The notes beneath the pieces are model-generated. The model was given only the letters and a program-made list of their open reading frames with translations, searched no databases and was not told where the DNA came from. A program made the position numbers and the translations under genes. Shown one piece after another: positions 17,175 through 25,767 of a DNA stretch of 64,000 nucleotides. Position 1 is the stretch's first letter. Every line of letters starts with the position of its first letter. This stretch comes from Ferrovibrio terrae_A (GTDB lineage Bacteria > Pseudomonadota > Alphaproteobacteria > Ferrovibrionales > Ferrovibrionaceae): contig NZ_CALSAN010000003.1 of NCBI RefSeq assembly GCF_943372915.1, positions 62,001-126,000 on the forward strand. Direction: 5' to 3'.

Positions 17175-18371
17175 CTACCGCGCGTCGCCCAGCTCCACCC
17201 CCACCAGATTCACCCAGTAGGCGGCACCGGTCAGGATGATCTGATCGTTGAAGTCGTAATGCGGCGTATGCACCGAATGGCAGGAGCCATCGGCGATGCT
17301 GCCGCCATTGCCGATCAGGATATAGGCGCCGGGCTTCTTCTCCAGCATGAAGGCGAAATCCTCGGCACCCGTCAGCGGCTCGACATCGCCATCGGTACGC
17401 GCCTCGCCAACGGTGAGGGCCGCCGCCTTCAGCGCCAGCTGGGTCTGCTCGGCCGCGTTGCGCAGCGGCGGATAACGGCGCAGGTAATCATACTCCACCG
17501 TGCAGCTATGCGCCGCCGCGATGCCGCGCGCGATCTCGCCCAGCCGGCGGTCCAGAAGGTTGCGGTCATCCGGCGTGTAGCTACGCGCGGTGCCGCGCAC
17601 GATCACTTCGGATGGAATCACATTGGCGGCGCCATACTGGCCGGCGGCGATATGCCCGACGCTGACCACGGCGGCATGCTGCGGATTCACATTGCGGCCG
17701 ATGATGCTCTGCGTCGCGGTGACAAACGCCGCCGCCGGCTGCGTCGGGTCGGTGCCGAGATAGGGCATGGCGCCATGGCCGCCGGTGCCGCGGAACACGG
17801 CTGTCCAGGTGTCCGACGCTGCCATCATCGGGCCGGGCCGGATGGCGAAATCACCGGTCTTCAGGCCGGGCATGTTGTGCATGCCATAGACTGCATCGCA
17901 GGGAAATTTCTCGAACAGGCCGTCCTCGATCATCACCCGCGCGCCGCCCTCGCCCTCTTCGGCGGGCTGGAAGATGAAATGCAGCGTGCCGGCGAAATCG
18001 GGATCGCGCGCCAGATGCTTGGCGGCGCCGAGCAGCATTGTCGTGTGGCCGTCATGGCCGCAGGCATGCATCTTGCCCTGATGCACCGAGGTGTAATCGA
18101 AGGTGTTCTTTTCCTGCATGTTCAGCGCGTCCATGTCGGCGCGCAAAGCAATCGTGCGCTGGCCCGGACGCTTGCCCTTCAGCGTGCCGACCACGCCGGT
18201 CTTGCCCAGGCCGCGATGAATCGGGATGCCCCATTCGGTCAGCTTCGCCGCCACCACATCGGCGGTGCGGTTTTCCTCGAAGGCGGTTTCGGGATGCTGG
18301 TGGATGTCGTGGCGGATCGCGGTCAGTTCATCGCGATACTTTTCCATATCCTTCAGGATATCCTTGCTCAT
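17175..18371 (-). CDS. M20 family metallo-amidohydrolase (hippurate hydrolase-like)
   Basis: 398 residues from ATG 18371, chosen because AGAGG lies 7 nt upstream; the frame stays open to 18446 but has no ribosome site there. Family signatures are RHDIHQHPETAFEE, ALRADMDAL, KMHACGHDGHTTMLLG (metal-ligand Cys and His), IFQPAEEGEGGARVMI (metal-ligand Glu and catalytic Glu) and a C-terminal LTGAEDFAF. The HSVHTPHYDFND segment carries the last metal ligand. The M20D family includes HipO, IAA-amino-acid hydrolases and N-acyl-amino-acid hydrolases, so the acyl group removed is unknown. It is cytoplasmic. It is divergent from the MFS gene, which might carry its substrate or product. Confidence 0.9.
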   Translation of the reverse strand: MSKDILKDMEKYRDELTAIRHDIHQHPETAFEENRTADVVAAKLTEWGIPIHRGLGKTGVVGTLKGKRPGQRTIALRADMDALNMQEKNTFDYTSVHQGKMHACGHDGHTTMLLGAAKHLARDPDFAGTLHFIFQPAEEGEGGARVMIEDGLFEKFPCDAVYGMHNMPGLKTGDFAIRPGPMMAASDTWTAVFRGTGGHGAMPYLGTDPTQPAAAFVTATQSIIGRNVNPQHAAVVSVGHIAAGQYGAANVIPSEVIVRGTARSYTPDDRNLLDRRLGEIARGIAAAHSCTVEYDYLRRYPPLRNAAEQTQLALKAAALTVGEARTDGDVEPLTGAEDFAFMLEKKPGAYILIGNGGSIADGSCHSVHTPHYDFNDQIILTGAAYWVNLVGVELGDAR

Positions 18372-18520
18372 GCGAGCCTCTTTTGCGTCAGGGGTTTGTG
18401 TTACCTCAGCATTCCGGCGCCGGGCTGGCAAGATGTAGGGGTACATTTCCCCCTCTGGACTTGTGCAAATCCGCCCCTATCATCGCCGACACCCGAGACA
18501 AGAACGAACAGAGCCCCGTC

Positions 18521-19804
18521 ATGGCCACCGACACCGCCTCCCCTGCCGCTTCCCGCCATTCTTTCCATCATCCCTCGCTCAGCCAGTGGCAGAGCATCTC
18601 GATCCTGGCCGGCGCTGCCATCATGCTCTCGCTCGCCATGGGCATGCGGCAGAGCCTGGGCCTGTTCATGCAGCCGGTGACAAAAGACATCGGCATTTCA
18701 GCCGCCGACTTTGCGTTTGCCCTGGCCATCCAGAATATCGTCTGGGGCGTGTCGCAGCCCTTTGCCGGCGCGCTGGTCGATAAATTCGGCACCCGCTTCA
18801 TCGCCTTCTTCGGCGGCCTGCTCTATGCCGGCGCGCTGATCCTCACCGCCTATGCCTCGGCCGCCTGGATGGTGACGCTGGGTTCGGGCCTGATGATCGG
18901 CGTGGCGCTGGCCTGCACCACCTCGGGTATCGCCGCCAAGATCGCCGCCAAAGTGGTGCGGCCCGAACGCCGCAGCCTGGCCTTCGGCCTGGTCTCTGCC
19001 GCCGGCTCGATCGGCACCTTCTTCTGCGCGCCGCTGGCACAGAGCGTGATCCAGACGAGCGGCTGGCAGATGGCGATGTTTGCCTTTGTCGCCCTCGCCG
19101 CCGCCATGCTGCCCGCCGCGCTGATGGGCGGCAAAGCAGACAAGGTTCCCGTGGATGCCATGCCCGGCGCCGCCGAAACCATGCGCAGCACCCTGGCCGA
19201 GGCGCGCCGCCATGGCGGCTATATCGTGATGGCCGCCGCCTTCTTCGTCTGCGGCCTGCAGCTGGTGTTCCTCACCACACATCTGCCCACCTTCCTGGCC
19301 GATTGCGGCGCCGACCCGATGCTGAGCGCGCAGGCGCTGGCGGTGATTGGCGCCTTCAACGTGTTTGGCAGCTGGCTGTTCGGCTGGCTGGGCGACCGTT
19401 ATCACAAGCCGATGCTGCTGGGCCTGATCTACCTGATCCGCTCGGCTGCCATCGCGGTCTATTTCATGATGCCGGTGAGCCAGTTCAGCACACTGGTGTT
19501 TGCCGCCGTCATGGGCACGCTGTGGCTTGGCGTGATCCCGCTGGTCAACGGGCTGGTGGCGCAGATCTTCGGCATCCGCTATCTCGCCACGCTGACCGGC
19601 ATCGCCTTCTTCAGCCACCAGGTCGGCAGCTTCCTCGGCGCCTGGGCCGGCGGTGTGATCTATGACGCGCTCGGCTCCTACACGCTGGCCTGGCAGCTGG
19701 CCGCCGGCATCGGTGCCGCCGCCGGCGTGATGCAGCTGTTCATGAACACGCGGCCGACCGAACGCGTGCTGGCGGCGCAGCGCGCCGCGGTCGCGGCAGA
19801 ATAA
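18521..19804 (+). CDS. MFS transporter (oxalate/formate antiporter-like)
   Basis: 427 residues from ATG 18521, the first start consistent with a normal MFS N-terminus (HPSLSQWQSISILAGAAIML); the frame is open further upstream but antisense to the M20 gene. About 12 membrane helices can be seen. The loop 2-3 motif is PFAGALVDKFGTRFIAFFGG, and the second-half equivalent is GSWLFGWLGDRYHKPMLLG. The AMGMRQSLGLFMQPVTKDIG opening is typical of the MFS branch that includes OxlT-like and monocarboxylate carriers. The substrate is unknown; the divergent amidohydrolase hints at an organic acid or acyl-amino acid. Confidence 0.88.
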   Translation: MATDTASPAASRHSFHHPSLSQWQSISILAGAAIMLSLAMGMRQSLGLFMQPVTKDIGISAADFAFALAIQNIVWGVSQPFAGALVDKFGTRFIAFFGGLLYAGALILTAYASAAWMVTLGSGLMIGVALACTTSGIAAKIAAKVVRPERRSLAFGLVSAAGSIGTFFCAPLAQSVIQTSGWQMAMFAFVALAAAMLPAALMGGKADKVPVDAMPGAAETMRSTLAEARRHGGYIVMAAAFFVCGLQLVFLTTHLPTFLADCGADPMLSAQALAVIGAFNVFGSWLFGWLGDRYHKPMLLGLIYLIRSAAIAVYFMMPVSQFSTLVFAAVMGTLWLGVIPLVNGLVAQIFGIRYLATLTGIAFFSHQVGSFLGAWAGGVIYDALGSYTLAWQLAAGIGAAAGVMQLFMNTRPTERVLAAQRAAVAAE

Positions 19805-19820
19805 GCAGCCCAAAAGCAAA

Positions 19821-19846
19821 CGGCGGCGGAGTCCCCTCCGCCGCCG
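19821..19846 (-). terminator. Intrinsic terminator of the SGNH hydrolase gene
   Basis: An 11-bp perfect stem (CGGCGGCGGAG with CTCCGCCGCCG) and a 4-nt loop are followed on the minus strand by GTTTGCTTTT. It lies between the convergent MFS and SGNH genes and could also slow read-through from the MFS side. Confidence 0.75.
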
Positions 19847-19864
19847 CCAATGCTTCAGACGCCG

Positions 19865-20695
19865 TCAGCGCGCCAGATACTGCTGTACGGTATCCTGCGC
19901 CACCTTCTGCAGATGCGCCGCCGTATCGGCGCCCAGCCCGGCATCGTATTTCAGCCCGACCGGCGACTTGCCGAACAGCGTGGCATAAGTGGTTGCCGCG
20001 GCAAGGTATGTCCCTGCCAGGCTGGGATGCCGCTTGTCGGCAACATAGAGATTCAGATCGGGCTTTTGCTTGATCGAATTCGCAAAGGCCAGGCCAGCCG
20101 GAATCACCAGCGCGTTGTTGGCATTGGCCGCTACCGTATAGGCCTCGGCCAGCTGCTGCGTCATCTCCGGCTTGTCCTGATAGGCCCAGGACATGAAGAA
20201 GACCGGCTTGCCGCCGTTCTTGCGCACGGTGTCGCTGTGCTTCTTGGTATATTCGGTGAAGCTCTTGCTTAAGGTCGGATGCACCGGGCACTGGCTGCAA
20301 TCCATCATCACGGCGACTTCAAACAGCTTGTCGGTCGGCGGATTGAACACCACCTCGTTGTCGCCGACGAAGGAATACTTGCCGATCCCGGCCGGCCGGA
20401 AATACGACCCGACATCATGCCAGTCGAGGCCCGAGCCGCTGATCGTCACCGAGGAGGCGCGGTGTTTGAAATCGCGCATGCCCTCGCGCAGCATGAGCGC
20501 GATATGCCCGTGCATGCTGTTGTTGTAGTAGAAAAAGCTGTTGCCGATATAGATCACCGATGCAGGCGGCGTGCCGCCCAGGTCTTTCACCGCCGGGCGG
20601 GTCTGCGCCCAGCCGGCGGTCGCCGTGACCGACAGCAGCAAGGCCGTCGCAATAGCCAGCTTCACGAATCTGGGTGTGGTGTGCCGCAGGGACAT
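19865..20695 (-). CDS. Secreted SGNH/GDSL-like hydrolase
   Basis: 276 residues from ATG 20695, preceded by GGAGG at good distance. A signal peptide (LAIATALLLSVTATAGWAQ) leads into SVIYIGNSFFYYNNSMHG. This is a GNSF variant of the SGNH block I, where Ser would be the nucleophile. Near the end DKRHPSLAGTYLAAATTYA matches block V, with Asp and His of the triad. FEVAVMMDCSQCPVHPTL carries a CxxC pair. The overall pattern resembles DUF4886-type SGNH proteins, which act on esters of unknown identity, probably in the periplasm. An in-frame upstream extension to 21139 is antisense to the MATE gene and was discarded. Confidence 0.75.
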   Translation of the reverse strand: MSLRHTTPRFVKLAIATALLLSVTATAGWAQTRPAVKDLGGTPPASVIYIGNSFFYYNNSMHGHIALMLREGMRDFKHRASSVTISGSGLDWHDVGSYFRPAGIGKYSFVGDNEVVFNPPTDKLFEVAVMMDCSQCPVHPTLSKSFTEYTKKHSDTVRKNGGKPVFFMSWAYQDKPEMTQQLAEAYTVAANANNALVIPAGLAFANSIKQKPDLNLYVADKRHPSLAGTYLAAATTYATLFGKSPVGLKYDAGLGADTAAHLQKVAQDTVQQYLAR

Positions 20696-20790
20696 GGATA
20701 TTTCCTCCAGTTGTTTTTGTATCTCGGGCGGCGCGAGTCTAATGCGCCCGGCAACGGGAGGCAAATCCACGCCCTGCGGGTGTGGCGCCG

Positions 20791-22167
20791 CTAGCGGCGG
20801 GCAAGCAATCGCGCCAGCGTCAGCACGGTGGTGAGGCAAGCGCCGGTGACGAGGCCGATCCACAGGCCGGTCACACCCAGCGCCTGGATTTCGCAGAGAT
20901 AAATGCCGACAGGCGCACCGATGCCCCAGTAGGCGATCAGCATATAGACCATGGGCGCCCGGGTATCCTTGCGCCCGCGCAGCAGGCCCGAGGCCGCCAG
21001 CCCTGGATAGGCGGCAAACTCCAGCAGCCCGAGCAGCAGCAGCAGCCCGACCGCAACCTGGATTGCCGCGATACCCGCCGCGCTGGTGTCGAAAAACCAT
21101 GTCGCCAGCGGCTGGGCGCCCAGCGCCAGCAGCAGGCACAAGATTGTGCCGCCGGTGCAGGACAGGATCAGGCTGCTGGTGACAACGGCCTGGGCCGCGC
21201 GCGCATCGCCCAGGCTGTCTGCCCGCGCCATGCGAACCATCGCTGCCTGCAGCATGGCTGCAGATCCGGCATAGACAATCCCCGCCATCCGCAGGGTCAG
21301 CGTATGCGCGGCCACATCGGCAGCACCGAGCGTCGCGGCATAGAGGGTCACCGCCAGGAAGATACCGGTTTCGGTGGCCGTGGTGATCCCGATGGGAATA
21401 CCGACCCGCAGCACGGCCATCAGGCCGCGCCAGTCGATATCTGCCACCAGCGATGCGGCCGGCGCAACGCGGCGCGCCGTGACGACCAGCGCCGCCAGGC
21501 TGGCCACTGCGACCAGCAGGGTGGAGATGCCGGCACCGGTGGGGCCGAAGGCGGGAATCGGCCCCGCACCCATCATCAGCACGTAGTTGCCGGCCGCATT
21601 CAGCGGCAGCATCACCAGCGTGACTTTGAGAAAGACCTTCGGCTTCTCTGCCGCCGTGAGGATGGTGCGATAGAGCATGACGCCTAGCATCGGCAGCAGG
21701 GTGAGCGCCATGGCGCGCGTGTAGCCCTGACCCAGCGCGAGCAAGGCGGGATCAAGGCCAAAGAGCCGCAGCCAGGCGGGTGCGAACCAGACGGCCGGTA
21801 CGGCCAGCGCCGCCAGCAGGGCGACCATGACCCAGCCGATCCGTTCGAGCCGCTGCCGATCCGCTGCATCCGCCCGCGCGGCCGCCGCGGCATAGAACGG
21901 CGCAATGCCGCCGAGCGTGCCGGCACAGAGGTAGAAAAGGATCGAGTAGAGATCGCTGCCCACCGCCACCGCTGCCAGCGCATCGGTGCCGAACAGAATC
22001 GACACCATCAGCGTGTCGGTCACGCTCATGCCCATGTTGACCAGTGCGATCAGCATGATCGGTATGGCCAGCCGCAGCAGCGCGCCGCCTTCCTTCAGGC
22101 GCAGGCGCCAGGCGGTATCGGTTGCCGGGCCGAATCCGGCCGCAGCATCGGTATGTGCCATCGACAT
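20791..22167 (-). CDS. MATE family multidrug/metabolite efflux transporter
   Basis: 458 residues with about 12 membrane helices in two related halves. LAIPIMLIALVNMGMSVTDTLMVSILFGTDALAAVAVGSDL is the classic MATE opening (helices 1-2). AFGPTGAGISTLLVAVASL and VGIPIGITTATETGIFLAVTLYAATLGAADVAAHTL mark the start of the second half. MATE carriers use Na+ or H+ gradients to expel cationic drugs or metabolites. No neighbouring gene suggests a specific substrate. The start at 22167 follows a weak ribosome site; an ATG at 22161 is equally possible. Confidence 0.9.
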   Translation of the reverse strand: MSMAHTDAAAGFGPATDTAWRLRLKEGGALLRLAIPIMLIALVNMGMSVTDTLMVSILFGTDALAAVAVGSDLYSILFYLCAGTLGGIAPFYAAAAARADAADRQRLERIGWVMVALLAALAVPAVWFAPAWLRLFGLDPALLALGQGYTRAMALTLLPMLGVMLYRTILTAAEKPKVFLKVTLVMLPLNAAGNYVLMMGAGPIPAFGPTGAGISTLLVAVASLAALVVTARRVAPAASLVADIDWRGLMAVLRVGIPIGITTATETGIFLAVTLYAATLGAADVAAHTLTLRMAGIVYAGSAAMLQAAMVRMARADSLGDARAAQAVVTSSLILSCTGGTILCLLLALGAQPLATWFFDTSAAGIAAIQVAVGLLLLLGLLEFAAYPGLAASGLLRGRKDTRAPMVYMLIAYWGIGAPVGIYLCEIQALGVTGLWIGLVTGACLTTVLTLARLLARR

Positions 22168-22208
22168 CGAATGATTCCTCTATGGCCGCCCGCGGGCGGC
22201 ACTCTCTG

Positions 22209-22442
22209 TCACAGGTCGCGCAGGCGCCGTTCCGCGACCCAGAAGGGCAGCGAAGCTTCGTAGGTTGCGGCAACCGGATCGATCCCCGCATCCCGCAGGG
22301 TGCGATGATCGATCCGCGCCAGAGCCTGGCGGGCCCGGATTCTCCGGTGTTGCACGCGCAGGGCCTCCAGCAGTCGCGTCAGCCAGGGCGTGTGGCGGTC
22401 CTCGGCGCGCCGGCCGAGAACCGCCAATGCCATCGCCCGCAT
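22209..22442 (-). CDS. DUF1127 (YjiS-like) small protein
   Basis: 77 residues. The C-terminal part (RIRARQALARIDHRTLRDAGIDPVAATYEA) is the DUF1127 signature. That is a short Arg-rich helical motif found in many small alphaproteobacterial proteins, some involved in RNA binding and in phosphate or carbon regulation. The ATG overlaps the stop of the methyltransferase gene (TGATG), so it is likely translated by re-initiation. No specific role is known in this setting. Confidence 0.75.
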   Translation of the reverse strand: MRAMALAVLGRRAEDRHTPWLTRLLEALRVQHRRIRARQALARIDHRTLRDAGIDPVAATYEASLPFWVAERRLRDL

Positions 22443-23509
22443 CAGAGCCGCGCTTCGAGGATCAGGTTGAACGGCGTGGCGGTGGCGCGGCGGAACTGCG
22501 AGAAGCCGTTGGCCTTGGCCAGCTCGGCCAGCCGCCCCTCGCCGGCCTGGGCCCCCAGCACATGGCTGCCGTTTTCCGAGATCGCATGCGCACAGCACAG
22601 CGCAGTTGAGCCGGCGTAATACATGCGGCCGATCGGGTTGAGGTTGTCTTCCACCTTGTCATTGGCAAAAGGCTCGACCAGCATCAGCGTGCCATCCTTG
22701 GCCAGCGCCTTGGCCGCCTGCTGCAGCGCGCGATCGGGATGGCCCATGTCATGCAGCGCATCGAAGAAGCAGATGAGGTCGAAGCCGGTTTCCGGATAGG
22801 CGCCGGCCTGCGCCACGTCGAACTGCACCCGGTCGGCCACGCCGGCCTTTTTCGCATTCTCGCGCGCCGTGGCAATCGAGCCGGCATGAGTATCGAAGCC
22901 CCAGAAGCGTGCATGCGGAAAAGCCTTGGCCATGATGATGGCGGAGTGGCCGTGGCCGCAGCCGATATCGGCAACCCGGGCGCCCTTTTCGAGTTTGGGC
23001 ACAACGCCCTCCAGCGCCGGCAGCCAGTCCGGCACCAGATGCGCGGCATAGCCGTTGCGGAAGAACGCCGCGACGCCGCAATAGAGACGCTCATGGTGGT
23101 CGCCCCAGGCGACGCCCTTGCCGGTGCGGAAGGCCTCGATGGTCTTGGCTTCGTCATGCCACAGTGAGGCGGCGACCTCCCAGGCATTCGGCACGAAGAC
23201 CGGGCTGGTATCGTCGGCCAGCAGCAGCGTCTGTTCGGGCGTGAGTTCGTAGGTCTGCGTGGCCGGGTGATAGGCCACATAGTTGCCGGCGGCGTTGCAG
23301 TTCAGCCATTCGCGCACATAGCGTTCGGCGCAACCGGCGCGCTTGGCCAGGTCGGCCGAGCTGATCGGGCCCTGACCCGCCATCGCCTTGTAGAGGCCCA
23401 GCTTGTGGCCGATGCTGATCATCACGCCGCCGTTACTGGCCGACATGTCACCGACCGCCATGCCGACCAGGGCATGCAGCTTGTCTTCGTTAATCGCAAT
23501 CGCGTTCAT
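22442..23509 (-). CDS. Class I SAM-dependent methyltransferase with N-terminal winged-helix domain
   Basis: 355 residues from ATG 23509. An N-terminal winged-helix/dimerisation region at about 20-100 (ISSADLAKRAGCAERYVREWL) resembles that of O-methyltransferases and Rv2258-like proteins. It is followed by the SAM fold: motif I VADIGCGHGHSAIIMA, motif II FWGFDTHAGSIATAREN, and post-motif FDLICFFDALHDMGHPDRAL. The substrate is unknown. It is divergent from a GlxA-type regulator 124 nt away, which may control it, and is coupled to the DUF1127 gene. Confidence 0.85.
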   Translation of the reverse strand: MNAIAINEDKLHALVGMAVGDMSASNGGVMISIGHKLGLYKAMAGQGPISSADLAKRAGCAERYVREWLNCNAAGNYVAYHPATQTYELTPEQTLLLADDTSPVFVPNAWEVAASLWHDEAKTIEAFRTGKGVAWGDHHERLYCGVAAFFRNGYAAHLVPDWLPALEGVVPKLEKGARVADIGCGHGHSAIIMAKAFPHARFWGFDTHAGSIATARENAKKAGVADRVQFDVAQAGAYPETGFDLICFFDALHDMGHPDRALQQAAKALAKDGTLMLVEPFANDKVEDNLNPIGRMYYAGSTALCCAHAISENGSHVLGAQAGEGRLAELAKANGFSQFRRATATPFNLILEARL

Positions 23510-23633
23510 GGACGATCTCACCTGTATCTGCTGCCCGGGGGGAGTGGGCGGCCGGCACAATGGCGATTGTCAGGGCCAAGCGTGAGAGCGTAACTTGTCA
23601 ATCCCGGTTCTCTTGTGCCATTGAGGCGCCAGA

Positions 23634-24653
23634 ATGAAGCCTCGATCCACCCATGTCAGCCTGATCGCCATCCCCGAAGCCTCGGCCTCGGTGCTGTTTG
23701 GCATGTATGACCTGATGAATGCCTTCCCGCAGATGCAGGACATCATTCCCGGCCTGCCCAAGATCACGCCGTTTCAGGTGGAGGTGGTGGGCGAGGCCGC
23801 CGGCGCGCTGGTGGTGGCCGGCGGCACGCCGATCCAGGTGCATCGCGGCTTTCGCGACGTCGACCATACCGACATCATCATCGTGCCGGCCCTGGTGATG
23901 CAGACCTGGAAAACCGGGCGCTATGGCGGCCTGGTGGATTGGCTGGCGCGGCAGCATGATGCGGGCGCCACGCTTTGCTCGGCCTGTTCGGGGATTTTCC
24001 TGATCGCCGAAACCGGCCTGCTGGATGGCCAGCGCAGCACCGTGCACTGGTCCTACGGCCCGCATTTCCGCAGCATCTTCCCCAAGGTGCCGGTGTTTCC
24101 CGAGCAGACGCTGACCATCGCGGGCGAGCGGCAGCAGTTCGTCTCCTGCGGCGCATCAATGTCATGGCATGATCTCGCGCTCTATCTGGTGACGCGGCAC
24201 AATGGCGAAGCGGCGGCGCGCGCCGTGGCAAAGTTCTACGCGCTGCAATGGCATCGCGACGGCCTGCAGCCCTTCATCACCTTCGAGGGCCGCCGCGACC
24301 ACGGTGATGCCGCGATCCTGGAGGCGCAGAACTGGCTGGCAACGCATTACTCGGTGGCCGATCCGGTCGAGCAGGTGGTGCGCCAGTCCAGCCTGGCCGA
24401 ACGCACCTTTAAGCGCCGCTTCACCAAGGCGACCGGCCTGGCACCGCTGGCCTATGTGCAGCAACTGCGCATCGAGGAGGCCAAGCGCCGGCTGGAGGTG
24501 ACCCGCGATGCGGCCGATGAGATCGGCTGGCAGGTGGGCTATGAAGACCCGGCCTTTTTCCGCCGCCTGTTCAAGCGCGTGACCGGCCTGTCGCCGGGCA
24601 GCTACCGCCGCCAGTTCCAGATTCCCGCCTATGCTGCAGCGCCCGCCGACTGA
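23634..24653 (+). CDS. GlxA-type AraC family transcriptional regulator (DJ-1/PfpI + HTH)
   Basis: 339 residues. An N-terminal DJ-1/PfpI-like domain at about 5-190 has GATLCSACSGIFLIAETGLLDG in the nucleophile-elbow region and then SYGPHFRSIFP. The C-terminal AraC HTH pair at about 235-325 includes SSLAERTFKRRFTKATGLAP, QQLRIEEAKRRLEVT and IGWQVGYEDPAFFRRLFKRVTG. Regulators of this class sense small metabolites and often control a neighbouring catabolic gene; here the divergent methyltransferase is the nearest candidate. The ligand is unknown. Confidence 0.9.
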   Translation: MKPRSTHVSLIAIPEASASVLFGMYDLMNAFPQMQDIIPGLPKITPFQVEVVGEAAGALVVAGGTPIQVHRGFRDVDHTDIIIVPALVMQTWKTGRYGGLVDWLARQHDAGATLCSACSGIFLIAETGLLDGQRSTVHWSYGPHFRSIFPKVPVFPEQTLTIAGERQQFVSCGASMSWHDLALYLVTRHNGEAAARAVAKFYALQWHRDGLQPFITFEGRRDHGDAAILEAQNWLATHYSVADPVEQVVRQSSLAERTFKRRFTKATGLAPLAYVQQLRIEEAKRRLEVTRDAADEIGWQVGYEDPAFFRRLFKRVTGLSPGSYRRQFQIPAYAAAPAD

Positions 24654-24724
24654 CCGGCCGGACCATTTCTGAACCTGAGTCGGGCCATGCTATGGTGCTG
24701 CCCCGAATCGGGAGGAGCAAGACA

Positions 24725-25759
24725 ATGTCCGCAGCCCATCTGTTTCCCACCGCCGTCGCCGGCAGCCTGCCGAAACCCGCCTGGCTGGCCGAGACGCACA
24801 AGCTGTGGCCGCAATGGAAGGCGGAGGGCAAAGGCCTCGAAGACGCCAAGCGCGACGCGACGCTGCTGTGGCTCAAGCTGCAGGAAGATGCCGGCCTCGA
24901 TATCGTTGGCGACGGCGAGATGTCGCGCCAGCATTTCGTGCATGGCTTTGTCGAGAACATCGCCGGCATCGACCGCCAGAACAAGGTGGAGATGGGCATC
25001 CGCGACAACCGCTACAAGGCGATGGTGCCGCGCGTGGTGGGCAAGCTGGAACAGAAGAGCCGCGCACATCCCTGGGAGGGCGCTTTCTGCCGCACCCATA
25101 CCAAGCGCAAGCTGAAATTCACCCTGCCCGGCCCGATGACCATCATCGACACCATTGCCGACGAGTATTACGGCGACCGCATCAAGATGGCGATGGCCTT
25201 TGCCGACCTGCTGAATGCCGAGGCGAAAGCGCTGCAGGCCGAAGGCGTGGATATCATCCAGTTCGACGAGCCGGCCTTCAACGCCTATACCAAACAGGCC
25301 GGCGAATGGGGCATCGAGGCACTGCATCGCGCCATCGACGGCCTGACCTGCAAGACCGCCGTGCATATCTGCTACGGCTATGGCATCAAGGCCAATATCG
25401 ACTGGAAAGCCAGCCTGGGCGAAGAATGGCGCCAGTATGAGGATTTCTTCCCGGCACTGGCGAAAAGCAAAATCGACCAGGTGTCGCTCGAATGCATCAA
25501 CAGCCGGGTGCCGCCGCATCTGATGGCGCTGCTGGACGGCAAGGAGGTGATGGTCGGCGTGATCGATGTCGCCACCGACGCCATCGAGACGCCGGAGCAG
25601 ATCGTTGCCACGATCAGGACCGCGCTCCAGTATGTGCCGAAGAACAAGCTGATCCCCTGCAGCAACTGCGGCCTGGCGCCGCTGGATACTGCGGTGGCCG
25701 CCGCCAAGCTGGAGGCGCTGGGCAAGGGCGCCAAGCTGGCGCGCGAACAGTTCAGCTAG
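24725..25759 (+). CDS. MetE C-terminal-domain (core) methionine synthase-like protein
   Basis: 344 residues from ATG 24725, preceded by GGGAGGAG at good distance. It corresponds to only the catalytic C-terminal half of cobalamin-independent methionine synthase (about 750 aa). Zinc-ligand motifs are present: His-x-Cys in AVHICYGYG, and the distal Cys in IPCSNCGLAP. IVGDGEMSRQHFVHGF and LPGPMTIIDTIADEYYGD are family signatures. Short MetE paralogues can use methyl donors other than methyl-folate, and some need a partner protein. No partner or B12 riboswitch is adjacent. The true substrate is uncertain. Confidence 0.82.
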   Translation: MSAAHLFPTAVAGSLPKPAWLAETHKLWPQWKAEGKGLEDAKRDATLLWLKLQEDAGLDIVGDGEMSRQHFVHGFVENIAGIDRQNKVEMGIRDNRYKAMVPRVVGKLEQKSRAHPWEGAFCRTHTKRKLKFTLPGPMTIIDTIADEYYGDRIKMAMAFADLLNAEAKALQAEGVDIIQFDEPAFNAYTKQAGEWGIEALHRAIDGLTCKTAVHICYGYGIKANIDWKASLGEEWRQYEDFFPALAKSKIDQVSLECINSRVPPHLMALLDGKEVMVGVIDVATDAIETPEQIVATIRTALQYVPKNKLIPCSNCGLAPLDTAVAAAKLEALGKGAKLAREQFS

Positions 25760-25767
25760 GTCGGGCC

